Part shown: piece by piece, positions 1 to 14,365 of the stretch
Layout: every line of letters begins with the position of its first letter
How positions within the stretch are numbered: position 1 is the stretch's first letter
Source: Thamnaconus septentrionalis
Taxonomy: Eukaryota > Chordata > Actinopteri > Tetraodontiformes > Monacanthidae
Reading direction: 5' to 3'
Length of the DNA: 64,000 nt
NCBI GenBank assembly: GCA_009823395.1
Contig: CM020510.1
Coordinates: 7,953,273 to 8,017,272, forward strand
Notes under the pieces: generated by a model
What the model saw: only the letters and a program-made list of their open reading frames with translations
The model's database searches: none
Told to the model about the DNA's origin: nothing
Translations under genes and position numbers: made by a program

Positions 1-1140
1 TTTTTTTTTCTTAAGAAAATGCAAGACTGACCCCAACCCTAAAATGTTGAAACTGAGTTTTTTGTGTTTCATTATCTTGTTTGACCAACATGTTTATAGC
101 AGGTGCAGATTAGCCTTGTGCACTGGAGGTCAGAGGTCAGAAATACACTGTGGGCTTCACTGGAGCTTAATTAAGTTCTCACTCACTGCCCTACGAATTC
201 CAATATTCCTGCAGTTTATTTTTGTTTTAAATAAATGGAACACAAAAATCATACTTATAAAGGCCAAAATACTTTTTGAACTCTTAATGTTTGTGTATTA
301 ATACTTAACAATGCAAGTAACGTTTTACTAGCCTGCCCAAACTGCGGACTGGCTCTGTGCCATGGTGAGTAGCGGTGAAAACAGCTCAAAGCCTCAGCGG
401 TAGAATCACCTGCATCACAGCGGCTGCCGCTCGTCCGTCACATCCCGACCTCACGCTATCGGCCCCGCCCCTCGAGGTGTTGACATCCGCCGTGTTCCTG
501 ATATCTGGGAACAAGGAAGCCCACCGCCCCCTCCTCCCCCTCACTGAACACTGCACCACTCCGCCCCTCTCTCTCCTCGTCTCTCTGGAGGCCACGGGCC
601 TCCTGGGAACCGCCTATCTCCAGCCAGTGCCCTATCAGATTGTTGACGTGAAAAGATACCCCAGCAATGAAAATATTTTCCTTCTGCTAACGCTGACATT
701 GGCCTACATGGACCTACATCTCCATCGCCGCTGGGATAAACAGCTCCTGTGTGGTGCGTGGTGTGTGTGTGTGTGTGTGGGGTCGACTTCCAGTGTCGGA
801 ATTAGCTGACAGGTGCATCAAATAATCAGCTCATGCATTTTGGATATTTACCGACAGTGAGGTCTGCCACCTAATGGTGTGAGAGGGGTCACAGGTCGTC
901 GTTCAAAGACCGGGCATAAAAAGAGGTGAAGTTTGTAGTATTTTTGCATGGTGAATACGCTGCACACAGACCGAGGGAGGTTTGAAAATAGAAGATATTT
1001 AAAATAAAGAGGCAGATTTGACCAAAGTAGGTGAAATGAGTCAACTTTTGGAAAAACTAAACATGAAACTAAAAAAAGAATATACACATGTAATAAGTGA
1101 TTTGCTCGGGTGCAGATGGGCATATTTTTATTATTATATT
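1..1140. other. Intergenic, no gene recognised
   Basis: No coding exon, RNA gene or clear repeat is supported here. A short (GT)n run lies at about 759-780. Open frames in this stretch are short, show no recognisable domain and lack convincing splice context, so they are treated as chance. Confidence 0.5.
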
Positions 1141-1510
1141 ATTCATTCATTCATTCATCTTCTATACCCGCTTATTCTTGAGCTCAGGTCACGGGGGTCT
1201 GCTGGAGCCTATCCCAGCTGTCTTAGGGCGAAGGCAGGGTGACACCCTGGACAAGTCGCCAGTTCATCGCAGGGCCACATATAGACAACCATTCACACTC
1301 ACATACACACCTATGGACAATTTACAGTGTTCAATTGACCTCACATGCATGTTTTTGGAGTGTGGGAGGAAGCCGGAGAACCCGGAGAGAACACACGCAG
1401 ACACAGGGAGAACATGCAAACTCCACACAGAAAGGCCCCAGACACGGAATCGAACCCACGACCTTCTTGCTGTGAGGCGGCAGCGCTAACCACTGAGCCA
1501 CCGTGTCGCC
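1141..1510 (-). mobile_element. tRNA-derived SINE
   Basis: Read on the minus strand, the element begins at about 1510 with a tRNA-like head. Box A (TGGCTCAGTGG, 1490-1500) and box B (GGTTCGATTCC, 1446-1456) both fit the Pol III consensus. The body carries the phrase giving 'GAGTTTGCATGTTCTCC' that is common in fish repeats. The 3' end is a short (ATGA)n/(ATT)n tail at about 1127-1160. The box spacing and the tail indicate a tRNA-derived SINE mobilised by a partner LINE. The exact family name is not assigned. The copy looks near full length and little decayed, and no clear target-site duplication was established. Confidence 0.8.
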
Positions 1511-2185
1511 CATTATTATATTAAACACATACATTTTTTTCATAGGATATTCATTTGTTCCTTCTAATTTTATCCTTTCAGTGACACACATACAAAAGGC
1601 TGGAAAGAAGTTTAGCTGTTCCCTTTTTTTAGAGGGTCACATTTATCAGTGCACCATCCCACTAAAATCCAGTACAACCGACAACTGAGAAACACATTAA
1701 TACAAACCTTTGCTTGAGTATAAGGGTGTAAGACAAGAGTCCATAGGAGGCAGCGGCGGCATTCCTGAGCCAAAAGCCAAGAGCCGGAATCACTTCCTCT
1801 TCGTCTTCGCCTCCGTCCAGCCTGTCGCCCCTGGAGGATCCGCAGTAATAACAAATCAGCCATTGAGGGAACCCCAGTGGCCCAACGAGCCTGTGGAACC
1901 GCTCGATTATTTTTACCTGACACAGGAAAGAGGCTACTCATAATAAACGGCCGACGAGGTGGCGACAGATCTCGTTAACCCTTCGGCAAATGAAAGAGGG
2001 GAGGCGGCGGGGGTGCGAGGTGAACGTGTGCCGGGACGTCTCCCCGAGGTTGGGCGCTGACCCTTAGCGCGACCCGATGGAGAACACACACATGCAGATA
2101 TCCATGCTTGAAAAAAGACAATAACAAGAAAATGCAACAAAAAGGGTTGGTATATGTCGTCAACATGTGTCAGTTCAGCCCAACA

Positions 2186-2227
<42 letters not shown>

Positions 2228-3633
2228 AAACCTCAAGTCTGTGACAGAGGTTCTATGTGTATAGAGAGGCCACTCTTACACGTGGCCAAAAGATGTGCAT
2301 TTACAGATAAAGAGGATGCTTTTATTTGATTTGATTTTTAAAATTAAAATGATAAATTTCTCTTGATCAGCAGTTAGTGAAGTATTCAGACCAGAGCCAC
2401 GTTCAAAAGTCACTTCAGCCCCCCTTCCTCCCTATAATGATGCTGTGTTTGAACTTCAGGAAGTTGTCTTCGTATCTCTGATTGCACTGAGTTGCAAATA
2501 GCTAGATAGATAGATGGATGGATAGATAAGAAAAAGAAAATATATAGAAAATCTAACAAAATGTGGAGAGCATTTTGGACTTGAAGGACATTTTTCTAGC
2601 GAGAAGCCATTAGAAAAAAGACAGATTGAGACTCCTGAGGCTGACCGGCTGCTGAAGATGGAATTGGGATGGGTGGGGTGGGGTACAGAGAGGCTGCGTG
2701 TGCCGCATCCTGGCAATAGAAAACAGGAAGTGAAGGCAATAGGCGACTCTGATTGGACTCCTCCTTGTTCACAGCCTTAATGGTGCTGTGTCCCCAAGAT
2801 AAACGTTGCGCGTGAGTAAACACGCAGCGGCTTTGTGTGTCAGTGCACATGTGACGCTAACTCATGTTTGTTGGATTTTTCGGAAGTTTGGCTTAGCAAG
2901 ATTTATCGTTTGTGTTGTATCCTCTACCGTATCAGTAGAAAAAGCCATTGACGTCAGTGTGGCAGTGCAGGTGTGGCTGCCACTTTCACTGTCTCATTGG
3001 AGCTGCAACTCTTCGTTTGCAGTTGGCCTCTGCTGCGTGAGTTTGTTTTATATATGCAGGGAGGTTTTTTATTTGGATTTTATTTTTACCCACTCTCAGG
3101 GTCTCCTTCAAGATACAGCAATCGGAGGTGTGCACGTAAACATCTTGATGCAAGATGCACTGTTTTAAATGCAAGATAGCAACTCATTCCGAGCGAGTGC
3201 TTTTGTATTTTGCAAAACTTGGTGACCCCTCATCTTATTTCCAAACCACACCTATGCACTCAGTGATTGGCTGCGAGGCTATAAGGCCACCGCTGATACA
3301 TTCGTCTGCACTCTCTCTTATCTTGTTCTCTTCCTCCGCTCTGAGTCCTTGGAGCGGTTATCAGACAAAATACTTACTCCTCTCCTCAGGAGACAAACTC
3401 TGCGGTCCGTTACGCTGAAATACATCCAAACCATCAAAGTGCGATGTATGTAAAGAGGGGGTGAGCAAGATAAACATTTATCCAAGATTTTATTTCCCAT
3501 ATATACAAGAAAATGTGGCTGCGCCTCTTTTGATTAAACAGCAGTATGAGCAACCAGCAACATGGCGGTCATTGAGGGTGTGAGAGTGTCCATTACACTT
3601 GTATGGGTAACTCTTAATTTTGAGACTTTTAAA
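1511..3633. other. Intergenic, simple repeats only
   Basis: No gene is recognised. The stretch contains a (CAG)n array at about 2187-2222 and a GATA/GATG-type tract at about 2503-2530. Sequence around 1740-2060 is moderately CpG-rich but has no supported exon. Confidence 0.5.
2187..2222 (+). repeat. (CAG)n trinucleotide repeat, about 12 units
   Basis: An uninterrupted run of CAG/AGC units. It lies in open frames in several phases (poly-Ser, poly-Ala), but nothing around it looks like an exon, so it is treated as an intergenic microsatellite. Confidence 0.9.
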
Positions 3634-3850
3634 GAGAATAGAATAGAATAGATGTACTTTATTGATCCCAAATTGGGAAACTACACTGTTGCAGCGCTAA
3701 AAACAACACAAAAAATAAACTATACAGTAATTACAAGACACATTAAAGTCAATCTATATACAACAAACAAACAAGAGCAGATGTGCAAAAGACAAACCAA
3801 ATTGTGCAGAGGCAGGGACAAGCAAAGTTTTATAAACCAATAGCATTATT
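3634..3850 (-). mobile_element. LINE 3' tail fragment
   Basis: The sequence (AGAAT)n followed by ATGTACTTTATTGATCCC is the reverse complement of a typical teleost non-LTR retrotransposon 3' end (…GGGATCAATAAAGTACAT plus a pentamer tail). The insertion therefore points to the minus strand. Only the 3' part is recognisable, the internal boundary near 3850 is a guess, and no reverse transcriptase remnant is seen. Confidence 0.6.
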
Positions 3851-4475
3851 CACCACTGAGTCCAGAAAAAGTCCAGAATACTGTCTGTCTTACAGAGGGG
3901 AAGAGTTATATAGAGTATGATGCTTATGCACTCAATATATTATGTTTAGCACAGAAATAGACATTAAATCATGTTGTTTTAGCAATAAAATGATTAAATA
4001 ATTTCAGAGGGATAAGAAAGTGCCAAAAATAATTATCGCGAGGGCTCAGTCCCTAAAAATAAAACCAAAGACCGTAAAAGGAAACACAACACAGTGAACC
4101 TGCCCTGACTGCTTTGACTGGAACCCCCTCTGCCTCACTTTGCCACTTGATCTTCATCTCCCCTCCTTTCCCTCCCCTGCCTCACAAGCCCACCTGAGAC
4201 CCCGCTGCACCTGAGAGGGGAGAAGTTGGGGGTTGTGAGGAGGGGTGGGCCGGTGGGGGGGGTGGGTGGTGGTGGGGGGGGTCGTCGAGGGTCTGAACGC
4301 TCGTCACAACATTGGGCTGCTCGCACATGTCCGAGGACAAAGGCCCCAACACCTGCGGGTGCAGAGGTCGCGGTGGGGGTCCCTGTGGGTGGATTACAGC
4401 GAGGCTGAGGGGAGCGCCTGGCTGCTACGGAGACGTGCACGGTAACCGAGCTGAGTGCTCGGAGGCGTGAAGGCC

Positions 4476-4518
<43 letters not shown>

Positions 4519-4828
4519 AGTGAATGTGAGAGTGAATGTGTATGTGTGTTTGAAGCATAACCAGAAAAGGAAATGGATGAGAATGTGTTGAGCGCTGAGT
4601 CTGTCTCACACACACGCGTCTAGGAGTGCGTGCGTGTGTGTGTGTGTGTGTGTGTGTGCATGCGAGTCTCTCCACGTCGCTGCCTCTCCATACAGTCCAG
4701 GTGTGCGCTGGGTCCTATTGTCATCTGCCGACTGGACTTATCGGCCCCTCTTCCTCCTGTCAGCTACCTGCCCTTTGATGTCTGGGAAATCTTTCACCCT
4801 CTATCCATGTCGGTCAACATTCCAGGAG

Positions 4829-4870
<42 letters not shown>

Positions 4871-6233
4871 AAAACCGCAGCAGACGTAGAGAAAGAAGGG
4901 AGGGATGAGGGGAGCAAAGGGAGGAATAACAAAAGAACTGGAGGGGAGTGAAGTACAAGTAAACACTTGCTCCGAATCAAAGAGACAAGAGGCTGAGTTT
5001 GAGCCGGAGCAGCACGTCAGTCGACTGGTTGAAGCAATTAACTCATCACAACTGCAATGATTCTCTTAATTATGCTACCAAACTGGCAAAAGTGAGGCTG
5101 CTCTTGACATCTACAGTGGCTACTGTGTAAAATTTACTCTAGCTCTATAGAACAGATGTATGTATGTATGTGGGTTCTTTAAATCATAGGAAGTCATTGA
5201 GCATCAAGAAATGGTATCATTTGATGATGATGATGATGATGATGATTTTATATCCACGCAAAGAGCCAGTTGACTTGTGAGGAGAAACAGTGACTGACGT
5301 CATAGTTTCCCTTTTTCTCCACATGGAATTTGCTGATGAAAGAGAAGTATTTACTGAGTGATGCTGAGTGATGCCTTCTGCAGGATGCGTGAGTCATCCG
5401 TTGGAACTGACGATTCGATAAGTGAAGCTACGACGTTGATGCATACGTGATAAAAATGATCATAGATGCTGTTAGATTTTGCACTCTGGGAATTAAAATG
5501 AATTATTGTGATGGTGCAGCCTGTCATCTTGTGCACATTCAGCCGTGTTCATGCACTCTTCCACTTTAACATGATGTTTGAGTGTCATCCACTCTGACTC
5601 TCTTTCCCCCTCGCTCGTCGTGTCCGTCTGTGTCTGCGGTTTGTTTTCACAGCGCTGCCGACGACGGGCGCTGACAGACGGCAGACTGTCAGAGGGCCTC
5701 CGATCACACAAACAGCCTCCACCAGCACGCTCCCGCTCACCGCCGTAAGCCTCCGACGCGGATGATTTCCCCATCGAGTGCGCCGAGCGGAAGATTTATA
5801 ACTAAATACGCCACGTTTTTCTTGTTTGGTTCTGTTGTCTGGAAAATCCAGAGCAACATGGCACTTTTTTCAAGAAATAAGTACGCAAAGAAACAAAATA
5901 TCTGTTTGTGTCATGAGGGGAGTGAAAGGGTGGTCCTCGGGTTCAATTTTTCTATTTGACCTTTGCACCTGACGGTGTAGTTTTACATTCAGGGTTAATT
6001 GGTGGCCAGATGATGCCTGTGTGTTGCGTGCTTCTGGGCGTGCATGCGCGTTTGTGTGTGTGTGTGTGTGAGCGTGCATGCGAGTCGGGGCTCCTGTATA
6101 CTGCCGTCTCACCCTCTTGGCCAGGTGCATGGCACTGCTGCGAGGCTTTTATCCCAGGCAGATCCTTGGGAATGCAGGGAATTTCTCCCAGACACTCCTG
6201 GTCACAGTGCCCCAGCAGCTCCTACTCACCAAC

Positions 6234-6239
<6 letters not shown>

Positions 6240-6323
<84 letters not shown>
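6240..6323 (+). repeat. (AC)n microsatellite, 84 bp
   Basis: An uninterrupted dinucleotide array followed by C-rich sequence with two long C runs (about 6396-6422). Confidence 0.95.
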
Positions 6324-6327
<4 letters not shown>

Positions 6328-7341
6328 CACACACGCACGTAGATACACCCTCACACCCAGTGCACTCCACCTCCCCAGCCCCCACCCCATGTAACCCCCC
6401 CCCCCCTCCCCCCATCCCCCCCTTTAACCCCGACATCATTGACAGACACAGCCCAAAGAGCAGACACCTGGCCCTGCGCGCACACACACAGACACACACC
6501 CTGGGGAACGGCGGGGAAAGTCAGGGATCAGCAGAAACACTCTAGAGAAACAGGAGAAGACAGAAGGAGCCAGATGCGAGATAGTACTCAACGCGACAGG
6601 ATGGAAGAAGGAGGGAGGGAGTGAGGGAGGGAGGGAGAAGGAGGAGAAAGGAGGCAAGAAGCGAAACAAAGAGTGAAACATTTCTTCTTCTTTTTTTTTG
6701 AAAAGGTCAACGTGACAAAACAGCAACAAGCTGAAAACTTACCAACTAGCCTTTGTTAAGAAACATAACAAAACTCAGTAGGTGATTCGATGAATTCTCT
6801 GTCGATCAAATTTAACACCAAGCAATCAGATTCGTCACTGCCAGTTTAGCCAGGTTGCAACAGCTTGAGGCTTCCTATTGGTGCGAGGGACTATATTAGA
6901 TGTGTGTCGCCTGTCCAGTGGTGAGTGACTTTTGGTGTTTCGCTAGCTGAGCAAAGCCACCTTTGGAGTCATGGAGCAAAAAAAAAAGAAAAGAAAAAAT
7001 TTGAAAAGGATGAAAATGACGTTGAATTTTGACAAAATTGTATCTACTAGCATCTACGTTAGCAGAAACTGGTCTGTCAGTCACTTCCTGTTTTCTTCTA
7101 TCCGATTATAATTTTGTCACATTTGAAAGGATACAAAAATCGGTTGATATGTTTAAGGTTGTCGCTTTAAATTTCAACTTTCAATCCAGGTGCGCAACAG
7201 TCGCCTGGAGAAACAAGAGTTAACCCGCGCTAATGGCTGCTAGCGAGGGTGCGGCCTCACTGCCAGTCAGGAGTTAACACCACCTGAGAGTCCTGTCAGC
7301 CCAACTTCCTCTCCCTTTTACCTCCTGCCAATCAGCCGCCT

Positions 7342-7388
<47 letters not shown>

Positions 7389-7813
7389 AATATAATAATA
7401 AAGGTAACAAAATGAAAACACAGACTAGGTTTTACAAGCACCGGGCCAGTCGAGGGAGTCTTTCTAAATCGGAAGCAGCGAAATGTGTCGGATGATGCGG
7501 AAGAGAGCACAATGCGGCCGTGGCCAGCGGCTGTCACACGGCGCTTCCCCTGTTGAAGCACCGGCAGGTATGTGTGATAACGTCTTGTCTCAATTCACAC
7601 GCTGCAAGAATGAAAATCATTTAGGTGGCGAGGAGAGATTTCACATGCCGCGTCCACACATGCACACACACACACACACCCACGCATGCACATACACACA
7701 CACACAGCCTGTTATCTAAACACTGCGGGGCATGCTCCTCCTCTCCCCTCCTCTTGTGTCTGCACCTCTGAGGCCAAGGCAAATACTAGGTGTGTGAAGT
7801 ACACCCGAATTGC

Positions 7814-8003
<190 letters not shown>

Positions 8004-9917
8004 CCTCTCACACACGCACCTTCCTGCACCCATATCCCCAGATGTGCTAAAGTAGGTGCGTCTATTTACAACGTAAACAGATAAAAAAAAAAGTCCTTCA
8101 GGCAGCTAACAGTTGCATTCAACATGTCTAAAACGGCCATATTTTGAATTTCATTCAATCATGGCTTGTACTGAAAATTAACAAAAAAAACAACCCTCCA
8201 TGATCGTATGCCATGATATTGTTTTCCTGATAGCAAATAAACAGGCAGGAGATTGTGTTCCATACTTTGGCTATTTAGTAAAACCACTGCAAGGCCAAAA
8301 AACAACAACACCAAAACCAAGATGACACCGTCTGAACTGCAATTTTTATATTAAATAAGTGGGATCTTTTCTCACTAAAATCTTATGGAGGTGCAGGCAA
8401 AGTGCATCCTGAAAAGTAAAAAAAAGAAAAGAAAAGAAAATCCATCAGCCCCCCGTTGTCTTGGTGGCCACTTGAGCGAGTAGATTCAGCTGGAGGAAGT
8501 CTGAGAGATGGACAACAAAGAGAGAGAGAGAAAAAAACGGGTTTGAAGACACAGAGAGGGAGTTTGAAAGGACGGAGAGTGCAGCTTGTCAGTGACACTG
8601 CAGCCTCGCAGCTGTGTGCCGTCTCTGTCAGTCGGCGGGTCTCTGTTTCAGACCAAATTCTTCTGTGGCTCTCTAAAAGGCTGACAGCCCTCCCCCAACT
8701 CCTCGCCCCTCCACCCCCTTGGCCGCACAACGCCGTCCTGCCATTGGTTCCCCAGGGGGCTGCGGACCTCCCCTGAACCGACACTCAAGTGTCTGGATAT
8801 TTCAGTGTGTGTGCGAGAGTGAGGGAGACAAATAGGTGCACACCTGTCTGTTGAAAAAAGGTGGCTGAGGTGAAGAAAATGGATGCGACAACGGGAGGTT
8901 GTTTGCTGTATACATCGGACATTTAAACTTCTCTAGTCTGCATTTCAATGGAATGAAGCCTCAGAACTGAATGTGAAGTTCATCGGTTTATGCAGCACAG
9001 TGTTACATTTAATTCTCTCTTTTAACTCTTAAGTTGCACTAACTTGATATATTACATGTATACATATTCATAGCACCCATTGTTACTCACTAGGGATGGA
9101 ATGGTCCCCATGTTGACAAACATGCCTTGATATTGCAGTGGACATGTCAGGATCAGGTTAATGCCAACTGTTGGAACACCAACGGCAACAACTTGAACCT
9201 TAGCAGTAGTGATAAAAACTCTGTTTACTTTCTTCTACTCAGTCTACCTAAGCGGGTGCTGAAACTTATAGTTGTTGAAATCGACCGTCTGTGATGTCAC
9301 AAAGGGCACATTCCTCTAAGTTCCTCTATGTTAGTGGCAACTCCTGCAGCCGGGTGTTTTCCTCTGACATCACAGCTGGTATAAGGAGACTGTCATCAGA
9401 TTACCGTGAGCTTGGTTTACAACACATCTGTGAAGGTTCTCAGTCATCCAGGTTATTTTAAAGTAGAAGGGTTGAGTTAGGGCAACTGGACTTGTTCTTA
9501 TTTCTGACCATTGGATGCTTCTAAACCTTACAAACAGGGCCTTTAAATACAGTGGACTGGACACAGTGAAACACCGTGAAGAGAGCTGTCAGAGCAGCGA
9601 GGGCGGGGAGCACACGCATCGAAACACGCCCTCTACCCCCCCCCAAACGCTGACGGTGGCGCTAATGAACACAAACAGGAAGGAGGCAGATGGATGCAGT
9701 GGGACGGGTGGCGGCGGAGTGAAATTAAAGAAGGGAAAAAAGGCTGGAGCTTAGCTATCTCTCCATCATCGTCATGTCGTCACTCAATTAAAAGGTTAGG
9801 CCATGTTTACTTTGTCTATTAGCGAGATTTAGAAAACATCAACAAGCACTTATTACAGAGCCGCGCTGCCTCCAGGCCAAGCTGCTGCTAATTGTGTCTG
9901 GCCAGTCTGCAAGCGTC

Positions 9918-9950
<33 letters not shown>

Positions 9951-9971
9951 AAGAAAGAAAGAGAGAGAGAC
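9918..9971 (+). repeat. Compound (TG)n-(GA)n-(GAAA)n repeat
   Basis: A TG run passes directly into GA and then GAAA units. Confidence 0.9.
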
Positions 9972-10531
9972 AGGGTTACAGATATTATTATAATTAACTG
10001 TATTGCTTTACTTTTCTACACTAGACAGAAAGTAGTCAGTAAATCTTTCTGTTCAGCACAGTCACACTCCAATTATGATTATGAAGGATATTGAAAGCTG
10101 ACTTCTCCTTCATTTTCAGTGCACAAAAATCTAAATGGATACGAGCAGGAAATGACTGCTGATACTTAAAATGGGCTCCAAAGTCTCCTGTGTGAAGGTT
10201 TGTGTTTTTGACCCTCCACTCAGCCCGGACCTCCGGGCCTCTTGGCACTTTGTAAATACGGCATGACGGCTGCCTTTTAGGCTCAAGTTGGAGGATAATT
10301 GACAGTTTTACACTGGGCTTCCCTACAGCATGGCTGGGAAGCTACTCCTCACAACTTCATGAATCTAGAGGCGGTGGCGCGTGTCAGCAGTGCAGCCGCC
10401 TGTTTTTTCTCTGCGTGAGCACCTCCACGAGATAAGCCGGCAAATTTGGAGGTGGAATATGATAAAGCACCTCAGTCTGTCTGTGAGTCAGAGTCAAAGA
10501 CTGCCCCCCTTCTCCCCTACCCCTCACCCCA

Positions 10532-10532
<1 letters not shown>

Positions 10533-10587
<55 letters not shown>

Positions 10588-10679
10588 CGCCACCCGTCTG
10601 TCTTTTCCTGACTATTCATCCCTTGTCTGCTGAACTCATCTTGTAGGGTCCGATAGGCATCTTCCCCCTAATGTTAGGT

Positions 10680-10714
<35 letters not shown>
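10533..10714 (+). repeat. Pair of (AC)n arrays
   Basis: Two (AC)n arrays, at 10533-10584 and 10683-10714, are separated by about 100 bp of unique sequence. Confidence 0.9.
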
Positions 10715-10718
<4 letters not shown>

Positions 10719-12606
10719 GAGCGAGTGAGTGTGCTCCTCTGTCTGAGGTCTGGGCAAGATAGTAAATAAAGTTATGTGCGATTGGATGCAAGCAACTGCG
10801 ATAAGGTTTGGGGAATGATGATGATGATGATGATGATTTTGATGATGAGGACGACGATGCTGTTTGCATGAAGGAACTGAAATGTGCACCTCAGCGGTTT
10901 GAGTGTGTCCCGCGTCCTGTGCCAACCCGGCGGCGTATACATTCGTTGGAGAGCAAAGCAGGAAGCGCGATGCTGGCGATAAGGTTGGGTGCATGTGTGT
11001 GTGTGCGTGCGTGCATGTGCGATGTGTCTCACCAGGGTGGTGGGATGGGGTTCAGTGGTAGGACACGCATGTCCATGCTGGTATTCGTGAGAGGCTCCTG
11101 AATACCAGGGAGGCGGGAGGGGATGATGGTACTGAGCTGTGGCAGAAATGCCCAAAGCCTTGGTGCTTTATCTCTGGGAGCAGCGGCGAAACTGCAAAAA
11201 AAAAAAAAAAACGGGATGCAAAAAAAAAAAAAAAAGCTGCATAGCTTCCAACCAGTCAGCAGGAGGCTGAGCCAAGCTGTCGTTCATTTACAGTGATGCC
11301 CGAGTTCATTTGGATTGAGATTATTCAACGTGAACACAGACCTCAGATCATGGCTGGATTGAAAGACTGAAAGTCCCTCAAGAAGACGCCTCTGATTTCA
11401 CAAATACAGCTTTTTTATGTTTAAATAGTCATATAACTAATTGTACTTGCTGAAATTTCTTAAATTGCAAACTGATGATAAAATATATGATGAAACCATT
11501 TACTTTAGTTTGCGTTTATGGTTGTGTGTTTATTAATGTGTTATTACAGTAAAACATAAATGACTGCTTTTTTTGAGTCATGCTTTTGGGTTCAAACCTT
11601 GTCCAGTCCTGATAGTAGGAAGGATTTTCCTGTGGAACAACAACAACCCAAACAACATTCTCAGTGTGAAGGAGTTGTGCGCAGGTCTGCTCTTATGCGA
11701 GGAGGCTTTACATTTACGTTTCTTAAAAATTTAGCGCTGACAACGGTTACATTTACCACCATTTTAATGTACATCCACCATGTAACTTTTTTTCCCCTAC
11801 AGTTCCATGATATATTCCTCGTGTGTGCGTGTGCCCTGCAGCAGGTGTGAGCGGTGACAGCGGCGTCAAGGCCAAGGGATCTTTGGCTCGGAGCTCCGGT
11901 GTGATGTGACACTTGCTGCTAATACTGTCCATTTAGACACTGTTACTCGCAGCTGTTCTTCAACAAGACACTCAGGGATAAAACACATGACGCTGGTGAA
12001 AATGGTGCAAAGTCATGTGCGCCGAATGTAATGAATGTGGCGAGTGCTGCGACGACCCCCACCCCCTCACCCCCACCCAAAACCCCCAGTTTTCAATCAA
12101 CACTGGACATTTTGGTGACTTACAGTGTAGTACAGTGAATAGCATGTGGTACAAGAAGCTTAATTGTGTCGGTGCCGCACCTGCTGCAGTAGCAGAGGGT
12201 CTAGTTTATGTGATGCTGTCAGGGTGTGAAACGCCTTTCACTGAAACATGTGACCAATAATGTGACTGAGGAAGTCTGGTGAGGGAGTTTACATTTTTTT
12301 TTTTTTTGCAGAACTTGTCAAAAAAAAAAAAGTGTTGTACTGTAAAATTATATATGGAATTGCAACAATACTGTGATGTAAATATGTTATACATGGGTAA
12401 CGACAAAAAAGAAAATATGGTGGTGAAATTTTTTTAAATAAGGTCAGGAGAGGTAAAAGGTCAAGTGGGTCATTTTACATTGTTAGCAGCTAGCTTATTA
12501 TCATTTGCTTGTTTTATTCATGGTTAGATGGGGTGGAGCTTCACAAGAGGACCGGCACTTAACCCAACTCCACCCCCTGCCCCTCCTCCCTCTCATGCCA
12601 ACAACA

Positions 12607-12607
<1 letters not shown>

Positions 12608-12651
<44 letters not shown>

Positions 12652-12763
12652 CAGGAAGCGAGTGATGAAGTGTCTAATGCCACAAAAACTGTGCCCCTAA
12701 ACAAACACACAAAAACACAATGAGCATTGAGAGACTGACATATTCTCTCTCTCCCTCTCTCAC

Positions 12764-12831
<68 letters not shown>
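12608..12831 (+). repeat. Pair of (AC)n arrays
   Basis: Arrays at 12608-12648 and 12764-12831 are separated by about 115 bp of unique sequence. Confidence 0.9.
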
Positions 12832-12833
<2 letters not shown>

Positions 12834-13305
12834 TTTTTGTCCAGGTTAAGCAGTGGCTTTCACGTGAGCTTATTTTTCTGCAAAACTGAAATACATTTCC
12901 ATGTGTTTGTGTTTGCGTTTGTGACCCTGAGTGTAAGTGAGAAAACTAGACAAGGAAAAAAAATATTGTGTTTTTATTGCCGTGTTGTGCAGGCTGGTCA
13001 TATCTCTGATTTGACTGGCGGGGGGCTGATGATTGAACCTTGAACGATGAAAACAAGGAGTGTTTTGCGAGATATGCCTGTTTGTGTATGTGTGCATTTT
13101 TGTTGTTGTATGAATTATGTAATGACGCGCCTTAAATAATTTGCTGACACGCAGCCTCAACACCCCCACTATCCTGGACAAATTATGGAGCACGTGATAT
13201 CCATCTGCCGGCGTGTGGCACTGGGACGCGATAGAGAGGCTGAACACAGGGATGAGCGTGGCCAGGCTGGGGGCGAAGGTAAATATTTGGTCTAGTTAAA
13301 GTGCC

Positions 13306-13410
13306 GGTGTTTCCCTTAAAGAGTTGCAAAGCTGTTTGTTCGAGGCCTTTCTCCCCCCGCTTTCCAGGGTGTGTAAACTTGGCCACCAGATAAAGAACGA
13401 AAGCGGCGCT
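13306..13410 (+). repeat. Mosaic repeat, module A, copy 1
   Basis: This segment, around AAAGAGTTGCAAAGCTG and CCAGATAAAG, recurs in the same orientation at about 14925-15030 with only a few substitutions. It is one part of an unclassified set of duplicated modules spread over 13.3-19.5 kb. It does not resemble a transposase, reverse transcriptase or SINE head that I can name. Confidence 0.7.
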
Positions 13411-14365
13411 CGCCTGCCCCAGAGATGGAGGAGACAGAGAGTGAGGGAAGGATAACAAAATAAACACGGCAACCGGCGAAGGAGCGCTTGTCCGGCGGGC
13501 TCCTATCTCCATCAGAAACATTTACTGTACCGTGGCACAACAAACAAGAAGGTGACAAGTGAGCAAAACATAAATAAGAGACTTGCGGTGGAGACACACT
13601 GGAATGGGGGAAGAAAAAAAAATTGTGTGGGGACAAAAATAGCGAGTGATGTTCATCAAAATGTTTCATCTTTTTTTTTTAATAAATGCAGTTTTTTTTC
13701 CTCGAGAATAATATCCTCACGGAGAATCCTGAGGGGTTTGATGTAGCCAGTGGAGGGTGAGGCACAAATCATTTAATGACGTAAATAGAGACGGCCAGGC
13801 TGAAGACACAGAGGTTCAGCCGGGGGCCAAATATCTAGAGATACTAGCTCAGCCAAGTGTGGTGGTGGAAGAAAAAAGAAATAAGGCTCCTCGTTGGTGC
13901 TTCAGGAAGGCTGCCAGTCAATCACCAAAAAAGAAGATGCGTCTTGTTTAATTTTCAATGTCTCAGAGTTGTAACTGGTATCTCTCACTTTCAGATTGTG
14001 TGTGATTCATTTCCTAGTCCTACTTTCTCCTGTTCTCTGGGTCGTTGAGGGTTTACTGGAGCCTCTTGTTGCTCTCGTTATTCACTGGATAATTAATATC
14101 CATCCACCTTGGTTTGGAAATATGGCTCAGCAGCCTGCGCTATGGACAGACTCGGACCAGGACTCTTTCCTTGATCCAGTTTACACACTCACCTCTGCCT
14201 TTGCGCAGGTTCTTTTCTTCCTCCTGCTGAGTCGTCGTGCATGGACTCACCTGTGTCTGTGTATCAGCATTGTGGGGAACCTGAGATCGTCTTCAGGCTG
14301 CCCTTGACCCAGGCCGTGGCAATGCTGAGGGGCTGCGTCAGAGGACACAGTGGGACTCAGCACCT

